From: Mycobacterium sp. 3519A
Lineage (GTDB): Bacteria > Actinomycetota > Actinomycetes > Mycobacteriales > Mycobacteriaceae
Assembly (NCBI RefSeq): GCF_900240945.1
Contig: NZ_OESG01000012.1
Location: 1,107,781-1,171,780 of the forward strand
DNA: 64,000 bases
Direction: 5' to 3'
Shown in pieces: positions 47,550 through 57,005 of the stretch (position 1 is the first letter of the stretch; every line of letters starts with the position of its first letter). Both the position numbers and the translations under genes were made by a program. The notes under the pieces were generated by a model. The model had not been told where the DNA came from. It searched no databases and was given only the letters and a program-made list of their open reading frames with translations.

Positions 47550-48608
47550 TTACCTCTTCGCCGCGTAGTTGCGGAAAGCGTTGTTGGCGATCACCGCGAA
47601 CAGCAGCATGCCGCCCAGGAAGAACTTGAACCAGTCGGGGTTCCAGCCGGCATACACGATGCCTTGGTTCACCATGCCGAAGATGAACGCACCGATTGCG
47701 GCGCCGATCGCGGTGCCGTAGCCGCCGGTGAGAAGGCAGCCACCGATGACGGCGGCGATGATGTAGAGGAACTCGTTGCCGACGCCCTGGCCGGATTGCA
47801 CTGTGTTGAACGAGAACAGATAGTGCATGCCGACAAACCAGGCCGCGAAGCCGACGAACATGAACAGGCCGATCTTCATCTTGGTCACCGGCACACCGAC
47901 GGCACGGGCACTTTCCTGATCGCCGCCGACCGCGAAGATCCAGTTGCCCACGCGCGTCTTGAACAACACGTACGTCGCGACCGCGGTGAACAACAGCCAC
48001 CAGACCACGGTGATGCGGATGCTGACGCTGCCGATCGAGAACGACGACGCGAACACGAGCTTTGCTGATTCAAAGCCCTGCATGTCGGACACGCTCGGGG
48101 TGGCCACCTGGCCGGTGATCAGTTTGGTGACAGCGAGATTGATGCCAGTGATCATCAAGAACGTGCTCAGCGTGATGAGGAAGCTGGGGATCTTCGTCTT
48201 CATCACGAGGTAGCCGTTCAAGAACCCGACCGCCAGCGCGAGCACCAATGCCAGCGCCGCACCCACCCACAGATTCAGGTGCAGGTTGAACGCCAGCATG
48301 GAGGCGGCCAGCGAGTTGAAGGTCACCGCCACACCCGACGACAGGTCGAACTCGCCGCCGATCATCAGCAGCGCGACCGCGCAGGCCATGATGCCGATGG
48401 TGGAACTGGCGTACAGCACGGTGGCCAGCGCTTCGGGGCTGCGGAACGGGGCAGCCACGATGGTGAAGAAGATGAAGATGCCGATCGCGCCGATCAGCGC
48501 ACCCATCTCCGGTCGAATCAGCAACCGCTGGACGCGGTTTCGTTCCTTGACCCGTTCGTCGTGGACGACCTTTCGTTGCGAAAGGTCGACCTCTGACTGG
48601 GTGGTCAT
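47550..48608 (-). CDS. CUT2-type sugar ABC transporter, permease
   Basis: A 352-residue membrane protein with about ten hydrophobic helices of the RbsC/FrcC family (ALLMIGGEFDLSSGVAVTFN, GYLVMKTKIPSFLITLSTFL, GGCLLTGGYGTAIGAAIG). Its ATG shares one base with the stop of the binding protein (TAATG). A longer frame to 48785 runs inside the upstream gene. Likely transports inositol, given the neighbours. Confidence 0.92.
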   Translation of the reverse strand: MTTQSEVDLSQRKVVHDERVKERNRVQRLLIRPEMGALIGAIGIFIFFTIVAAPFRSPEALATVLYASSTIGIMACAVALLMIGGEFDLSSGVAVTFNSLAASMLAFNLHLNLWVGAALALVLALAVGFLNGYLVMKTKIPSFLITLSTFLMITGINLAVTKLITGQVATPSVSDMQGFESAKLVFASSFSIGSVSIRITVVWWLLFTAVATYVLFKTRVGNWIFAVGGDQESARAVGVPVTKMKIGLFMFVGFAAWFVGMHYLFSFNTVQSGQGVGNEFLYIIAAVIGGCLLTGGYGTAIGAAIGAFIFGMVNQGIVYAGWNPDWFKFFLGGMLLFAVIANNAFRNYAAKR

Positions 48609-49594
48609 TATCGGGTTCCGTTCTTTGCGTACTCCGCGACGGCGTCGATGTTCGACTTCTCGATGAAGGCCGGGCCCGTCAGGGTCGGTTGGCCGCCGCC
48701 GATGACGTTGCCGTTGGTCAGATACAGCCACAGTGAGTCGACGGCCAGGTAACCCTGCAGGTACGGCTGCTGGTCGACGGCCCACAGCACGTCACCGTTC
48801 TTGATCGCGTCGACCAGCGCGGCGTTGGTGTCGAAGGTGCCGATCTTGGCCTTGCTGCCCGCGTTCTTCGCCGATTGCACGGCCGTCAACGCGAACGGTG
48901 CGCCCAGCGTCACGATGTAGTCGATGCTCGGATCCTGTTGCAGCTTCGCGGTGATCGTCGACTCGACCGACGGCATGTCCTTGCCGTTGACGTTGAGGTT
49001 CTCGGTGGCAGGGAAGGTGTTCTTCAGTCCTGCGCAGCGGGCCTCGAGGTCGACGTGGCCCTGCTCCTGGATCACGCAGATGGCCTTCTTGGCGCCTTCC
49101 TTGGTGAGCCGGTCACCGGCGCTCTGCCCCGCGATGTAGCCGTCCTGCCCGAAGTACTCCTTGACGCCCATCGCCTTCCAGTCCTCCAGGCCGGCGTTGA
49201 ACGCCACCACCGGGATGCCCTTGGCCTCGGCGCCCTGCACGGCCGCGCGCATGGCGTCCGGCTTGGCCAACGTCACTGCGATGCCCTTGACGCCGCTGTC
49301 GACGGCGGTCTGCACCAGGTTCGCCTGGTTGGGCGCCTCGGGATCGTTGGAGTAACGAAGTTCGATGTTGTCCTTCTTCGCGGCCGCTTCAGCGCCCTTG
49401 CGGATCAGGTCCCAGAACGAGTCGCCGGGCACTTCGTGGGTGATCATCGCGATCGTCATCCGCGGCGTGTCGGCAGTGCCGCCTCCCCCGCCATTGCCCG
49501 ATTCCTGGGGCTTGCCCCCGGTGTTGGAACATGCCGCAAGTCCGACTGCGAGCACACTCACCGCGGCGGTGGCAGCGAGCCGACTGAACTTCAT
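48608..49594 (-). CDS. CUT2-type sugar ABC transporter, substrate-binding lipoprotein
   Basis: A 328-residue lipoprotein. Signal peptide with lipobox VGLAAC (Cys about residue 22), a Gly-rich linker, then a Peripla_BP_4 domain (HEVPGDSFWDLIRKGAEAAA, DSGVKGIAVTLAKPDA, IGTFDTNAALV). GGAGG precedes the ATG at 49594. First gene of the transporter operon; its promoter holds one of the two copies of the probable GntR operator. Confidence 0.92.
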   Translation of the reverse strand: MKFSRLAATAAVSVLAVGLAACSNTGGKPQESGNGGGGGTADTPRMTIAMITHEVPGDSFWDLIRKGAEAAAKKDNIELRYSNDPEAPNQANLVQTAVDSGVKGIAVTLAKPDAMRAAVQGAEAKGIPVVAFNAGLEDWKAMGVKEYFGQDGYIAGQSAGDRLTKEGAKKAICVIQEQGHVDLEARCAGLKNTFPATENLNVNGKDMPSVESTITAKLQQDPSIDYIVTLGAPFALTAVQSAKNAGSKAKIGTFDTNAALVDAIKNGDVLWAVDQQPYLQGYLAVDSLWLYLTNGNVIGGGQPTLTGPAFIEKSNIDAVAEYAKNGTR

Positions 49595-49660
49595 ATTTCC
49601 TCCGCTCATAGAGTGCGGCGTGAGACGCCTCAAAAGTCGATGTAATACGGCTCACAGCGG

Positions 49661-49685
49661 AATGTCAATACTTTGTCCTGACATT
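49661..49685. promoter_or_regulatory. Probable GntR operator, copy 1
   Basis: AATGTCA and TGACATT form 7-bp inverted arms around 11 bases. Positions 49663-49685 are identical, base for base, to the reverse complement of 51345-51367. Read towards the transporter operon the element ends in TTGACA, a consensus -35 hexamer, about 69 bases before the start. Confidence 0.75.
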
Positions 49686-49744
49686 AGGACTGCACATCAA
49701 ATGCTAGGGTCATCGCTGCCGGTCAAGGCGAGGGAGGTGACGCC

Positions 49745-50521
49745 GTGAATGACTTTTCGCTGGCGGTCTGCGCGGAGATGGTGTTCACGGACCTTCCGAT
49801 CGTCGACCGCATCCGGCGCATCCACGAGATGGGCTTCGCCGTTGAGATCTGGAGTTGGCACGACAAGGATTTGCAGGCGCTGGCCGGCACCGGCGCGAAC
49901 TTCTCGTCGATGACGGGCTACCTGCACGGCGACCTGATCGACCCCGCGACCGCCAACGAGGTGGTGCGCACGGCCGAACTGTCTCTCAAAGCCGCTGAGA
50001 CCCTTGGTGTTCCGCGGCTGAACCTGCATACCGCCGAGTTGGTCGACGGCAACGCCGCCCGGCCCCGCTACCGGGCCGACGGTGCGATGTGGACCACCGC
50101 GTTGCGCACGCTGGAACGTATCGGCGAGATGGGCGCGACCGCGGGTGTCACGTTCTGCGTGGAGAACCTCAACACGCTCGTCGACCATCCCGGCGTCCCG
50201 TTGGCGCGCGCCAAGGACACGCTCGCGTTGGTGGAGGGCGTCGGGCATCCCAACGTCAAGATGATGCTCGACCTGTACCACGCACAGATCGGCGAGGGGA
50301 ACCTGATCGAATTGGTGCGGCGCTGCGGCGACGCAATCGGCGAGGTGCAAATCGCCGATGTGCCGGGCCGTTGCGAGCCCGGCACCGGCGAGATCTACTA
50401 CCCGGCGATCGCGAAGGGGTTGCGCGACATCGGGTTTGCCGGGACGGTCGGGATGGAGGCCTGGGCGTCCGGCGACAGCGTGGCGGCACTGGACGCGTTC
50501 CGCCGCGCGTTCAGTCGATAG
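49745..50521 (+). CDS. TIM-barrel isomerase, hydroxypyruvate isomerase/IolI-like
   Basis: A 258-residue xylose-isomerase-like TIM barrel. Metal ligands are readable: glutamate in VTFCVENLN, aspartate in MMLDLYHAQ, histidine/aspartate in EVQIADVPGR and the final glutamate in VGMEAWAS. The pattern GRCEPGTGEIYYP is that of hydroxypyruvate isomerases, and such genes in iol regulons may interconvert keto-inositols (IolI). GTG start with GGGAGGTGA upstream. Divergent from the transporter operon. Confidence 0.85.
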   Translation: MNDFSLAVCAEMVFTDLPIVDRIRRIHEMGFAVEIWSWHDKDLQALAGTGANFSSMTGYLHGDLIDPATANEVVRTAELSLKAAETLGVPRLNLHTAELVDGNAARPRYRADGAMWTTALRTLERIGEMGATAGVTFCVENLNTLVDHPGVPLARAKDTLALVEGVGHPNVKMMLDLYHAQIGEGNLIELVRRCGDAIGEVQIADVPGRCEPGTGEIYYPAIAKGLRDIGFAGTVGMEAWASGDSVAALDAFRRAFSR

Positions 50522-50543
50522 CGCGAGCTACCGTGAGGAAAAG

Positions 50544-51275
50544 TCACCGGTCGACCAGGGTGGTGTCGAAGTAGTAGCGCGACGCGCGGTAGCAGTGCGT
50601 GCCGAACTCCACCGCGCTGCCGGAATCGTCGAACGCGGTGCGCGCCATGGTCAGCAGCGGGGCGTTGGGTTTCTCGTCGAGCAGTCGCGCCTCCGAACGC
50701 GTGGCGCCCCGTGCGCCGATGCGCTGGCGCGCCAGCCGGATGTGCACGCCGCGCGCCCGCAACGACTGATACAACCCGTTGCTCTCCAACTCCTCGGGCG
50801 CCGGGGCGATCTCGACCGGCAGATGGTTCGTCATCACCGCGAGCGGCTCACCGTTGGCGCACCGCAACCGGTAGATGGACACCACCTCCCGGTTCTCGGC
50901 GAGATTGAGTTCGCCTGCGACCTCTTCGTCGGCGGGTCCCACCCGGTACTCGAGCAGCTGGGTGGTCGGCTCCTGGCCTGCGCGCGCCAGGTCATCGAAC
51001 AAACTGGTCAACTCGACCCGACGATGCACGGGGTTCTGCACCACCTGAGTGCCAACTCCGCGCTTGCGCACCAGCAGGCCCTTGTCGACCAGTTCCTGGA
51101 TCGCACGCCGAGTTGTGGGTCGGGACAAGGTCAATCGCTTCGCCAACGCCAGTTCGTTCTCGAAGCGATCGCCCGGCGCGAGTTCGCCATCCCGGATCGC
51201 CGCCTCGATGGCCTGCGCGAGCTGATAGTAGAGAGGGACAGGGCTCGACCTGTCGAGCTCCACCGTCAGGGGCAC
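50544..51275 (-). CDS. GntR/HutC family regulator of the inositol regulon
   Basis: A 243-residue repressor-type protein: N-terminal winged helix (YYQLAQAIEAAIRDGELAPG, LTLSRPTTRRAIQELVDKGL, residues 15-77) and a C-terminal UTRA ligand domain. The GTG at 51275 is preceded by GGAG at good spacing; the frame stays open to 51326. It sits between the isomerase (convergent) and iolC (divergent). The shared palindromic element at 49661 and 51345 is its likely operator and a keto-inositol breakdown product its likely inducer. Confidence 0.88.
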   Translation of the reverse strand: MPLTVELDRSSPVPLYYQLAQAIEAAIRDGELAPGDRFENELALAKRLTLSRPTTRRAIQELVDKGLLVRKRGVGTQVVQNPVHRRVELTSLFDDLARAGQEPTTQLLEYRVGPADEEVAGELNLAENREVVSIYRLRCANGEPLAVMTNHLPVEIAPAPEELESNGLYQSLRARGVHIRLARQRIGARGATRSEARLLDEKPNAPLLTMARTAFDDSGSAVEFGTHCYRASRYYFDTTLVDR

Positions 51276-51344
51276 GTCGACTCCGATCTCGCATGGGGCA
51301 GATGAAGAGTAGCTGCATCCTAACATCGCATGATCGAAAGATAG

Positions 51345-51367
51345 AATGTCAGGACAAAGTATTGACA
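51345..51367. promoter_or_regulatory. Probable GntR operator, copy 2, with embedded -35
   Basis: The 23 bases are the exact reverse complement of 49663-49685 and end in TTGACA (51362-51367) reading towards iolC, 62 bases before its start. AATGTCA at the left end and TGACA at the right form the inverted arms. Lies between gntR and iolC, so repression of both is possible. Confidence 0.75.
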
Positions 51368-51428
51368 GCGTCGCGGGATGCGGGGCACAGTCGTTATCGA
51401 ACGCTCACCATCTTTGGAAGGGCTGACT

Positions 51429-52400
51429 TTGACCACCGCACAGCCATATGACGTCCTTGCCATCGGGCGCAGCGGCGTCGACATCTATCCGCTGCAGATC
51501 GGGGTCGGACTGCAGGACGTCACGTCGTTCGGGAAGTTCCTTGGCGGCAGCGCGGCCAACGTTGCGGTAGCCGCGGCGCGACTGGGTAATCGCACGGCCC
51601 TGATCTCCGGCGCAGGCGACGACCCGTTCGGTACGTTCGTCCGCGACGAGTTGGCCCGCCTCGGCGTCGACAACCGCTACGTCGCGACGCACGGCGAGTT
51701 CCCGACCCCGGTGACGTTCTGCGAGATCTTCCCGCCCGACAACTTCCCGCTCTACTTTTATCGCAAGCCGAGCGCCCCTGATCTGCAGCTGTGCGCCGAC
51801 GAGATCGACACCGAGGCGGTGCGCGCGGCCCGGTTGTACTGGTCGACGGTCACAGGACTGTCCGAAGAGCCAAGCCGCAGCGCACATTTCGCCGCGTGGG
51901 AAGCGCGCGGGCGGCGGCCGTTCACCGTGCTGGACCTCGACTACCGGCCGATGTTCTGGGAGACGCCCGCCGCTGCCACCGAACAAGTGCAGCGTGCGCT
52001 GCAGCACGTGACCGTCGCGGTCGGCAACCGCGAGGAGTGCGAGATCGCCGTCGGCGAGCAGGATCCGCACAAGGCCGCCGACGCATTGCTCGACCTCGGC
52101 GTCGAACTCGCGATCGTCAAACAAGGCCCCCGCGGCGTGCTCGGCAAGACGCGCGATTCGCATGTGACGGTGGCGCCCAACGAGGTCGAGGTGGTCAACG
52201 GGCTCGGCGCAGGTGACGCGTTCGGCGGCAGCCTGTGCCACGGGTTGCTGCACGGCTGGCCGCTGGATAAGACGCTGCGCTACGCGAACGCCGCGGGCGC
52301 GATCGTCGCATCGCGGCTGGAGTGCTCGACGGCCATGCCGACCGCCGCGGAGGTCGCCGGCCTCGCCGAACGGACATCCGCCGAGGCTGCCAATGCCTAG
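51429..52400 (+). CDS. iolC: 5-dehydro-2-deoxygluconokinase
   Basis: PfkB-family sugar kinase of inositol catabolism, phosphorylating 2-deoxy-5-keto-gluconate. 323 residues from the TTG at 51429, which has GGAAGGG upstream. The longer frame from 51378 would place its start inside the promoter just after TTGACA. Motifs: IGRSGVDIYPLQ near the N-terminus, FGKFLGGSAANVAVAAARLG (PfkB signature 1) at about 35, and the catalytic NGLGAGDAFGGSL at about 258. Leads the operon with the aldolase and iolB, D, E, G. Confidence 0.93.
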   Translation: MTTAQPYDVLAIGRSGVDIYPLQIGVGLQDVTSFGKFLGGSAANVAVAAARLGNRTALISGAGDDPFGTFVRDELARLGVDNRYVATHGEFPTPVTFCEIFPPDNFPLYFYRKPSAPDLQLCADEIDTEAVRAARLYWSTVTGLSEEPSRSAHFAAWEARGRRPFTVLDLDYRPMFWETPAAATEQVQRALQHVTVAVGNREECEIAVGEQDPHKAADALLDLGVELAIVKQGPRGVLGKTRDSHVTVAPNEVEVVNGLGAGDAFGGSLCHGLLHGWPLDKTLRYANAAGAIVASRLECSTAMPTAAEVAGLAERTSAEAANA

Positions 52401-53274
52401 CGCGCTCTGCAACACCTACGCCGAGATCACCGAACTGCGCGCGAGTGATCCCGACGCGATCCACCGCGCGTGGCAGGGCCGCGTCACCAGGCCCACAGTG
52501 CGCGGCAACGGCAGGTTGATGATCGTCGCCGCCGACCACCCGGCCCGCGGTGCGTTGTCGGTGGGTTCCCGGCCGACCGCGATGAACAGCCGCACCGATC
52601 TTCTGGATCGGTTGCGGGCGGCGCTGGCCGACCCCGGCGTCGACGGTGTGCTGGCAACCGCCGACATACTCGACGACCTGGTGCTGCTCGGCGCGCTCGA
52701 GGACAAGGTGGTCTTCTCGTCGATGACCCGCGGCGGCCTGGCAGGCGCCGCCTTCGAACTCGACGACCGGATGACGGCGGCCCCCGCGGCCGCCACCGCC
52801 GCGATGCGGATGAACGGTGGAAAGATGTTGTGCCGCATCGATCTTAGCGATCCCGGCACCGTTGCCACCCTGGAGTCGTGTGCACGCGCCGTCGACGAAC
52901 TCGCATCGCACAAGCTGATCGCGATGGTCGAACCGTTCATGTCGACCCGGGTGGACGGCAAGGTACGCAACGACCTGTCCCCCGACGCGGTGATCAAATC
53001 GGTCCACATCGGCCAGGGGCTGGGTTCGACCTCGGCGTACACCTGGATGAAGCTGCCCGTCGTCGACGAGATGGAGCGCGTGATGGAGTCGACGACGCTG
53101 CCGACGCTGCTGCTCGGCGGTGACCCTGCCGATCCCGACGAGGCATTCGCCAGTTGGCAGAAGGCGCTCGCGCTGCCGTCCGTGCGCGGTCTGATCGTCG
53201 GCCGCACCCTGCTCTACCCGGTCGACGACGACGTCAGTTCCGCGGTCGCGACCGCCGTTTCGATGGTGAGGTGA
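52393..53274 (+). CDS. Cgl0159-family (beta/alpha)8 aldolase, probable DKGP aldolase
   Basis: 293 residues with a class I aldolase-like TIM barrel. The segment GSTSAYTWMKLPVVDEME (about residue 215) carries a lysine that could form a Schiff base. In iol operons lacking IolJ, this family stands where the 2-deoxy-5-keto-gluconate-6-phosphate aldolase belongs, which is the inferred role: cleavage to dihydroxyacetone phosphate and malonic semialdehyde. It overlaps iolC by 8 bases and runs 2 bases before iolB. Confidence 0.85.
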   Translation: MPSALCNTYAEITELRASDPDAIHRAWQGRVTRPTVRGNGRLMIVAADHPARGALSVGSRPTAMNSRTDLLDRLRAALADPGVDGVLATADILDDLVLLGALEDKVVFSSMTRGGLAGAAFELDDRMTAAPAAATAAMRMNGGKMLCRIDLSDPGTVATLESCARAVDELASHKLIAMVEPFMSTRVDGKVRNDLSPDAVIKSVHIGQGLGSTSAYTWMKLPVVDEMERVMESTTLPTLLLGGDPADPDEAFASWQKALALPSVRGLIVGRTLLYPVDDDVSSAVATAVSMVR

Positions 53275-53276
53275 AC

Positions 53277-54140
53277 ATGCAGAGCAAGTACTACATTCCC
53301 GCCCGGTCAGCCACTCCCCCGTACACCGTCGACGTCACCCCGGAGTCGGCGGGCTGGACGGAGTCCAGCCTGCAGGTTGTCGAATTGGCTGCGGACCTGA
53401 CGCTCGACACCGGCGGCACCGAGGTGATGATCCTGCCGCTGGCAGGCGGCGGTTCGGTGACCGTCGGCAGCGAGGTATTCGAATTGAGCCCGCGCGCATC
53501 GGTTTTCGACGGTCCCGCCGACATGGTGTACATCGGCACCGGGCAGACGTACACACTGGCAGGGCAAGGCCGGTTTGCGATCTGCGGCGCCCGCGCCAAG
53601 CGCCAGTTGCCGAATCGCCGGGTGGCCGCCGCCGACGTCCCGGTCGAGCTTCGCGGCACCGGCAACTGCAGCCGCCAGGTGCACAACTTCGGCACCGCAG
53701 GCGTTTTCGACGCCGACTCGCTGATCGCGTGCGAGGTGATCACCCCCGGCGGCAACTGGTCCAGCTATCCCGCCCACAAGCACGACCAGAACACCGCCGT
53801 CGAATCGGAGTTGGAGGAGATCTACTACTTCGAAATCGACTCGGGCCCAGATGGTTCCCGCGGCTTCGGCTACCACCGCGTCTACGGCACGCCGGACCGC
53901 CCGATCGAGGTGCTCGAAGAGGTCCGCACCGGCGACGTGGTGCTCGTCCCGCACGGATACCACGGCCCGTCGGTTGCCGCGCCCGGCTACCACATGTACT
54001 ACCTGAACGTGATGGCCGGCCCCGGCGAGGAACGCGCGTGGAAGATCGTCGACGATCCCGAACACGCCTGGCTGCGCGGCACCTGGGAAAGCCAGGATGT
54101 CGATCCCCGGCTGCCCCTACGTACCCCGCCTTCTGCCTAG
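53277..54140 (+). CDS. iolB: 5-deoxy-glucuronate isomerase
   Basis: A 287-residue bicupin that converts 5-deoxy-glucuronate to 2-deoxy-5-keto-gluconate. The metal site is readable in YPAHKHDQ, the glutamate in SELEEIYYFEI and the histidine in VPHGYHGP. The end MYYLNVMAGPG is a family hallmark. GAGGTGA precedes the ATG at 53277. Confidence 0.94.
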   Translation: MQSKYYIPARSATPPYTVDVTPESAGWTESSLQVVELAADLTLDTGGTEVMILPLAGGGSVTVGSEVFELSPRASVFDGPADMVYIGTGQTYTLAGQGRFAICGARAKRQLPNRRVAAADVPVELRGTGNCSRQVHNFGTAGVFDADSLIACEVITPGGNWSSYPAHKHDQNTAVESELEEIYYFEIDSGPDGSRGFGYHRVYGTPDRPIEVLEEVRTGDVVLVPHGYHGPSVAAPGYHMYYLNVMAGPGEERAWKIVDDPEHAWLRGTWESQDVDPRLPLRTPPSA

Positions 54141-54151
54141 GAGTGTGACGA

Positions 54152-56092
54152 ATGGTTTCCAAAGCATCCGCATTCAAGGCACCCGACGCCGAGCCGACGG
54201 TACGACTGACGGTCGCCCAGGCCACCATTCGGTTCCTGGCGAATCAGTACGTCGAGCGCGACGGTGAGCGCACCAAGTTCTTCGCAGGCTGCCTCGGCAT
54301 CTTCGGACACGGCAACGTGGCAGGCATCGGGCAGGCGCTGCTACAGGCCGAACGCGGGGACAACGAACCGTCGCTGCGATATGTGTTGGGCCGCAACGAA
54401 CAAGCCATGGTGCACACCGCGGCGGCGTACGCGCGTCAGCAGGACCGGCTGCAGACCTGGGCGGTGACTGCAAGCATCGGGCCGGGGTCGACGAACATGC
54501 TGACCGGGGCCGCGCTGGCCACCATCAACCGGCTGCCGGTGCTGTTGCTGCCGTCGGACACGTTCGCGACGCGCGTCAGCGCGCCGGTGCTGCAGGACCT
54601 GGAACAGCCCCACGACAACGAGTTGACCGTCAACGACGCGTTCAAGCCGCTGTCCCGGTTCTTCGACCGGGTGTGGCGCCCCGAGCAGTTGCCGTCGGCG
54701 CTGCTTGGCGCGATGCGGGTGCTCACCGATCCGGCAGAGACGGGCACTGCGACGATCGCGTTGCCGCAGGATGTGCAGGCCGAGGCGTTCGACTGGCCGG
54801 AATCGCTGTTCGCCGAACGCACTTGGCACATCGCAAGGCCGGTGCCCGAACGGTCGGTGATCGCCAGGGCGGCCGAGGTGATCCGCTCCGCGCAGCGACC
54901 GCTGATCGTCGCGGGCGGCGGCGTGATCTACTCCGGCGCCAACGAAGCGCTCGCGGCGTTCGTCGAGAAGACCGGCATCCCGGTGTCGGAGACGCAGGCA
55001 GGTAAGGGATCGCTGCCGTATGACCATCCGCAGGAGGTCGGCGCGGTCGGTTCGACAGGCACCACCGCGGCCAACGCGCTGGCTGCCGAGTCGGACGTCG
55101 TGATCGGCATCGGCACCCGCTACAGCGACTTCACCAGCGCCTCGCGCACCGCGTTCAACGACCCCGGCGTGCGGTTCGTCAACATCAACGTCGCGTCGTT
55201 CGACGCCGTCAAACAGGGTGCGCTGTCGGTGGTGGCCGACGCCCGCGAGGCGCTCGAAGCGCTGTCCGACGCCCTCGACGGATACACCGTCGGTGACCAA
55301 TACCGGTCTCGGACCCTGGAATTGACCCAGCAATGGGAGGACACGGTGTCGGCGGCCTACCGAATCGAGGACGACGGCAGTGCGCTGAACCAGAGTCAGG
55401 TGATCGGGCTCGCCAACACGCTGTCCGATCCGCGCGACGTGGTGGTGTGCGCTGCGGGGTCGATGCCCGGCGACCTGCACAAGCTGTGGCGGACCCGAGA
55501 CCGCAAGGGCTATCACGTCGAATACGGCTACTCCTGCATGGGCTACGAGGTGGCCGGCGGCATCGGAGTGCGTATGGCCGCACCTGACCGCGATGTCTTC
55601 GTGCTCGTCGGCGACGGTTCGTATCTGATGATGGCGACCGAGCTGGCCACCGCCGTCCAGGAGGGTGTGAAGATCATCCTGGTGCTGGTGCAGAACCACG
55701 GTTTCGCGTCGATCGGCTCGCTGTCGGAGTCGTTGGGCTCGCAGCGTTTCGGCACCGCCTACCGTTACCGCGACGATTCCGGCCGGTTGGCGGGCGACAA
55801 GCTTCCCGTCGATTTGGCCGCCAACGCCGCCAGCCTCGGCGCCGAGGTGATCAAGGTGACGACGGCCGCCGAGTTCACCGACGCGGTCAAGGTGGCCAAG
55901 ACCAACGAGCACACCACGGTCATCCACGTCGAGACCGATCCGCTGGTGTACGCGCCGGACAGCCAATCGTGGTGGGACGTTCCGGTGAGCCAGGTTTCGA
56001 CGCTGGATTCCACCGCGGCGGCCTACGAGACGTATGCCGAGTGGAAGAAGGTCCAGCGCCCGTACGTGAAGCCTTACGATTCGAAGGATTGA
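54152..56092 (+). CDS. iolD: 3D-(3,5/4)-trihydroxycyclohexane-1,2-dione acylhydrolase
   Basis: A 646-residue thiamine-diphosphate enzyme that opens the inositol-derived ring. The N-terminal PYR domain includes FFAGCLGIFGHGN and the catalytic glutamate region; the C-terminal PP domain holds the TPP motif VGDGSYLMMATEL ending NHGFASIG (about residues 488-525). Length fits the family (about 640). GGAGTGTGACG precedes the ATG. Confidence 0.95.
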   Translation: MVSKASAFKAPDAEPTVRLTVAQATIRFLANQYVERDGERTKFFAGCLGIFGHGNVAGIGQALLQAERGDNEPSLRYVLGRNEQAMVHTAAAYARQQDRLQTWAVTASIGPGSTNMLTGAALATINRLPVLLLPSDTFATRVSAPVLQDLEQPHDNELTVNDAFKPLSRFFDRVWRPEQLPSALLGAMRVLTDPAETGTATIALPQDVQAEAFDWPESLFAERTWHIARPVPERSVIARAAEVIRSAQRPLIVAGGGVIYSGANEALAAFVEKTGIPVSETQAGKGSLPYDHPQEVGAVGSTGTTAANALAAESDVVIGIGTRYSDFTSASRTAFNDPGVRFVNINVASFDAVKQGALSVVADAREALEALSDALDGYTVGDQYRSRTLELTQQWEDTVSAAYRIEDDGSALNQSQVIGLANTLSDPRDVVVCAAGSMPGDLHKLWRTRDRKGYHVEYGYSCMGYEVAGGIGVRMAAPDRDVFVLVGDGSYLMMATELATAVQEGVKIILVLVQNHGFASIGSLSESLGSQRFGTAYRYRDDSGRLAGDKLPVDLAANAASLGAEVIKVTTAAEFTDAVKVAKTNEHTTVIHVETDPLVYAPDSQSWWDVPVSQVSTLDSTAAAYETYAEWKKVQRPYVKPYDSKD

Positions 56093-56094
56093 CC

Positions 56095-56997
56095 GTGAGC
56101 ACGATTCTCGTCGGTTCGGCGCCCGATTCGTGGGGTGTGTGGTTCGCCGATGATCCCCATCAGACGCCGTACACCCGATTCCTCGACGAAGTGGCCGCGT
56201 CCGGTTACCAATGGATCGAGTTGGGGCCGTACGGCTATCTGCCGACCGACCCGCAACAGTTGTCGGACGAACTCGCCTCACGCAACCTGAAGCTCTCTGC
56301 CGGAACGGTTTTCGAACATCTGCATCAAGACGATTCATGGGATGCCGTGTGGCGGCAGATCGAGGACGTCGCGAAGCTCACCGCGGCCGTCGGCGGGAAA
56401 CACGTCGTCGTCATACCGGAGATGTGGCGCGACGCGGCCACCGGCGAGGTGCTGGAGGACCGCAATTTGACCGCCGAGCAGTGGAAGAAGAAGACCGGCG
56501 GCATGAACGACCTCGGCAAGGCGATGTTCGAGAAGTACGGGGTGCGCGCGCAATATCACCCGCACGCCGACAGCCACGTCGACACCGAGGAGAGCGTCTA
56601 CCGTTTCCTGGACGGCACGGATTCCGAGTTCGTCAACCTGTGCCTGGACACCGGCCACATCAGCTACTGCGGCGGCGACAATCTCGCGATCATCAACCGC
56701 GCCCCCGAACGCATCGGATATCTCCATCTCAAGCAGGTCGACCCGGACGTGCGCGCCAAGGTGGAAGCCGAGGATCTGCCGTTCGGTGCGGCGGTCAAGC
56801 TTGGCGCGATGACCGAACCGCCGCGGGGCATCCCGGAAATGCGGCCCTTACTGGATGCGATCGCCAAACTGGGTGTCGACGTGTTCGCGATCGTCGAGCA
56901 GGACATGTACCCATGCGATCCCGACCAACCACTGCCGATCGCCCAGCGTACCCGCAACTATCTCGGATCGTGCGGCGTCCCAGCGGTGAGATTCTAG
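56095..56997 (+). CDS. iolE: Myo-inosose-2 dehydratase
   Basis: A 300-residue TIM-barrel lyase removing water from scyllo-inosose. It starts STILVGSAPDSWGVWFADDP, with ELGPYGYLPTDP at about 42, and metal ligands in YHPHADSHVDTEE, CLDTGHISYCGGD, YLHLKQVD and the last glutamate in FAIVEQDM. GTG start at 56095 with GAAGGA upstream, 2 bases after iolD. Confidence 0.94.
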   Translation: MSTILVGSAPDSWGVWFADDPHQTPYTRFLDEVAASGYQWIELGPYGYLPTDPQQLSDELASRNLKLSAGTVFEHLHQDDSWDAVWRQIEDVAKLTAAVGGKHVVVIPEMWRDAATGEVLEDRNLTAEQWKKKTGGMNDLGKAMFEKYGVRAQYHPHADSHVDTEESVYRFLDGTDSEFVNLCLDTGHISYCGGDNLAIINRAPERIGYLHLKQVDPDVRAKVEAEDLPFGAAVKLGAMTEPPRGIPEMRPLLDAIAKLGVDVFAIVEQDMYPCDPDQPLPIAQRTRNYLGSCGVPAVRF

Positions 56998-57005
56998 GAA
57001 ACGTG

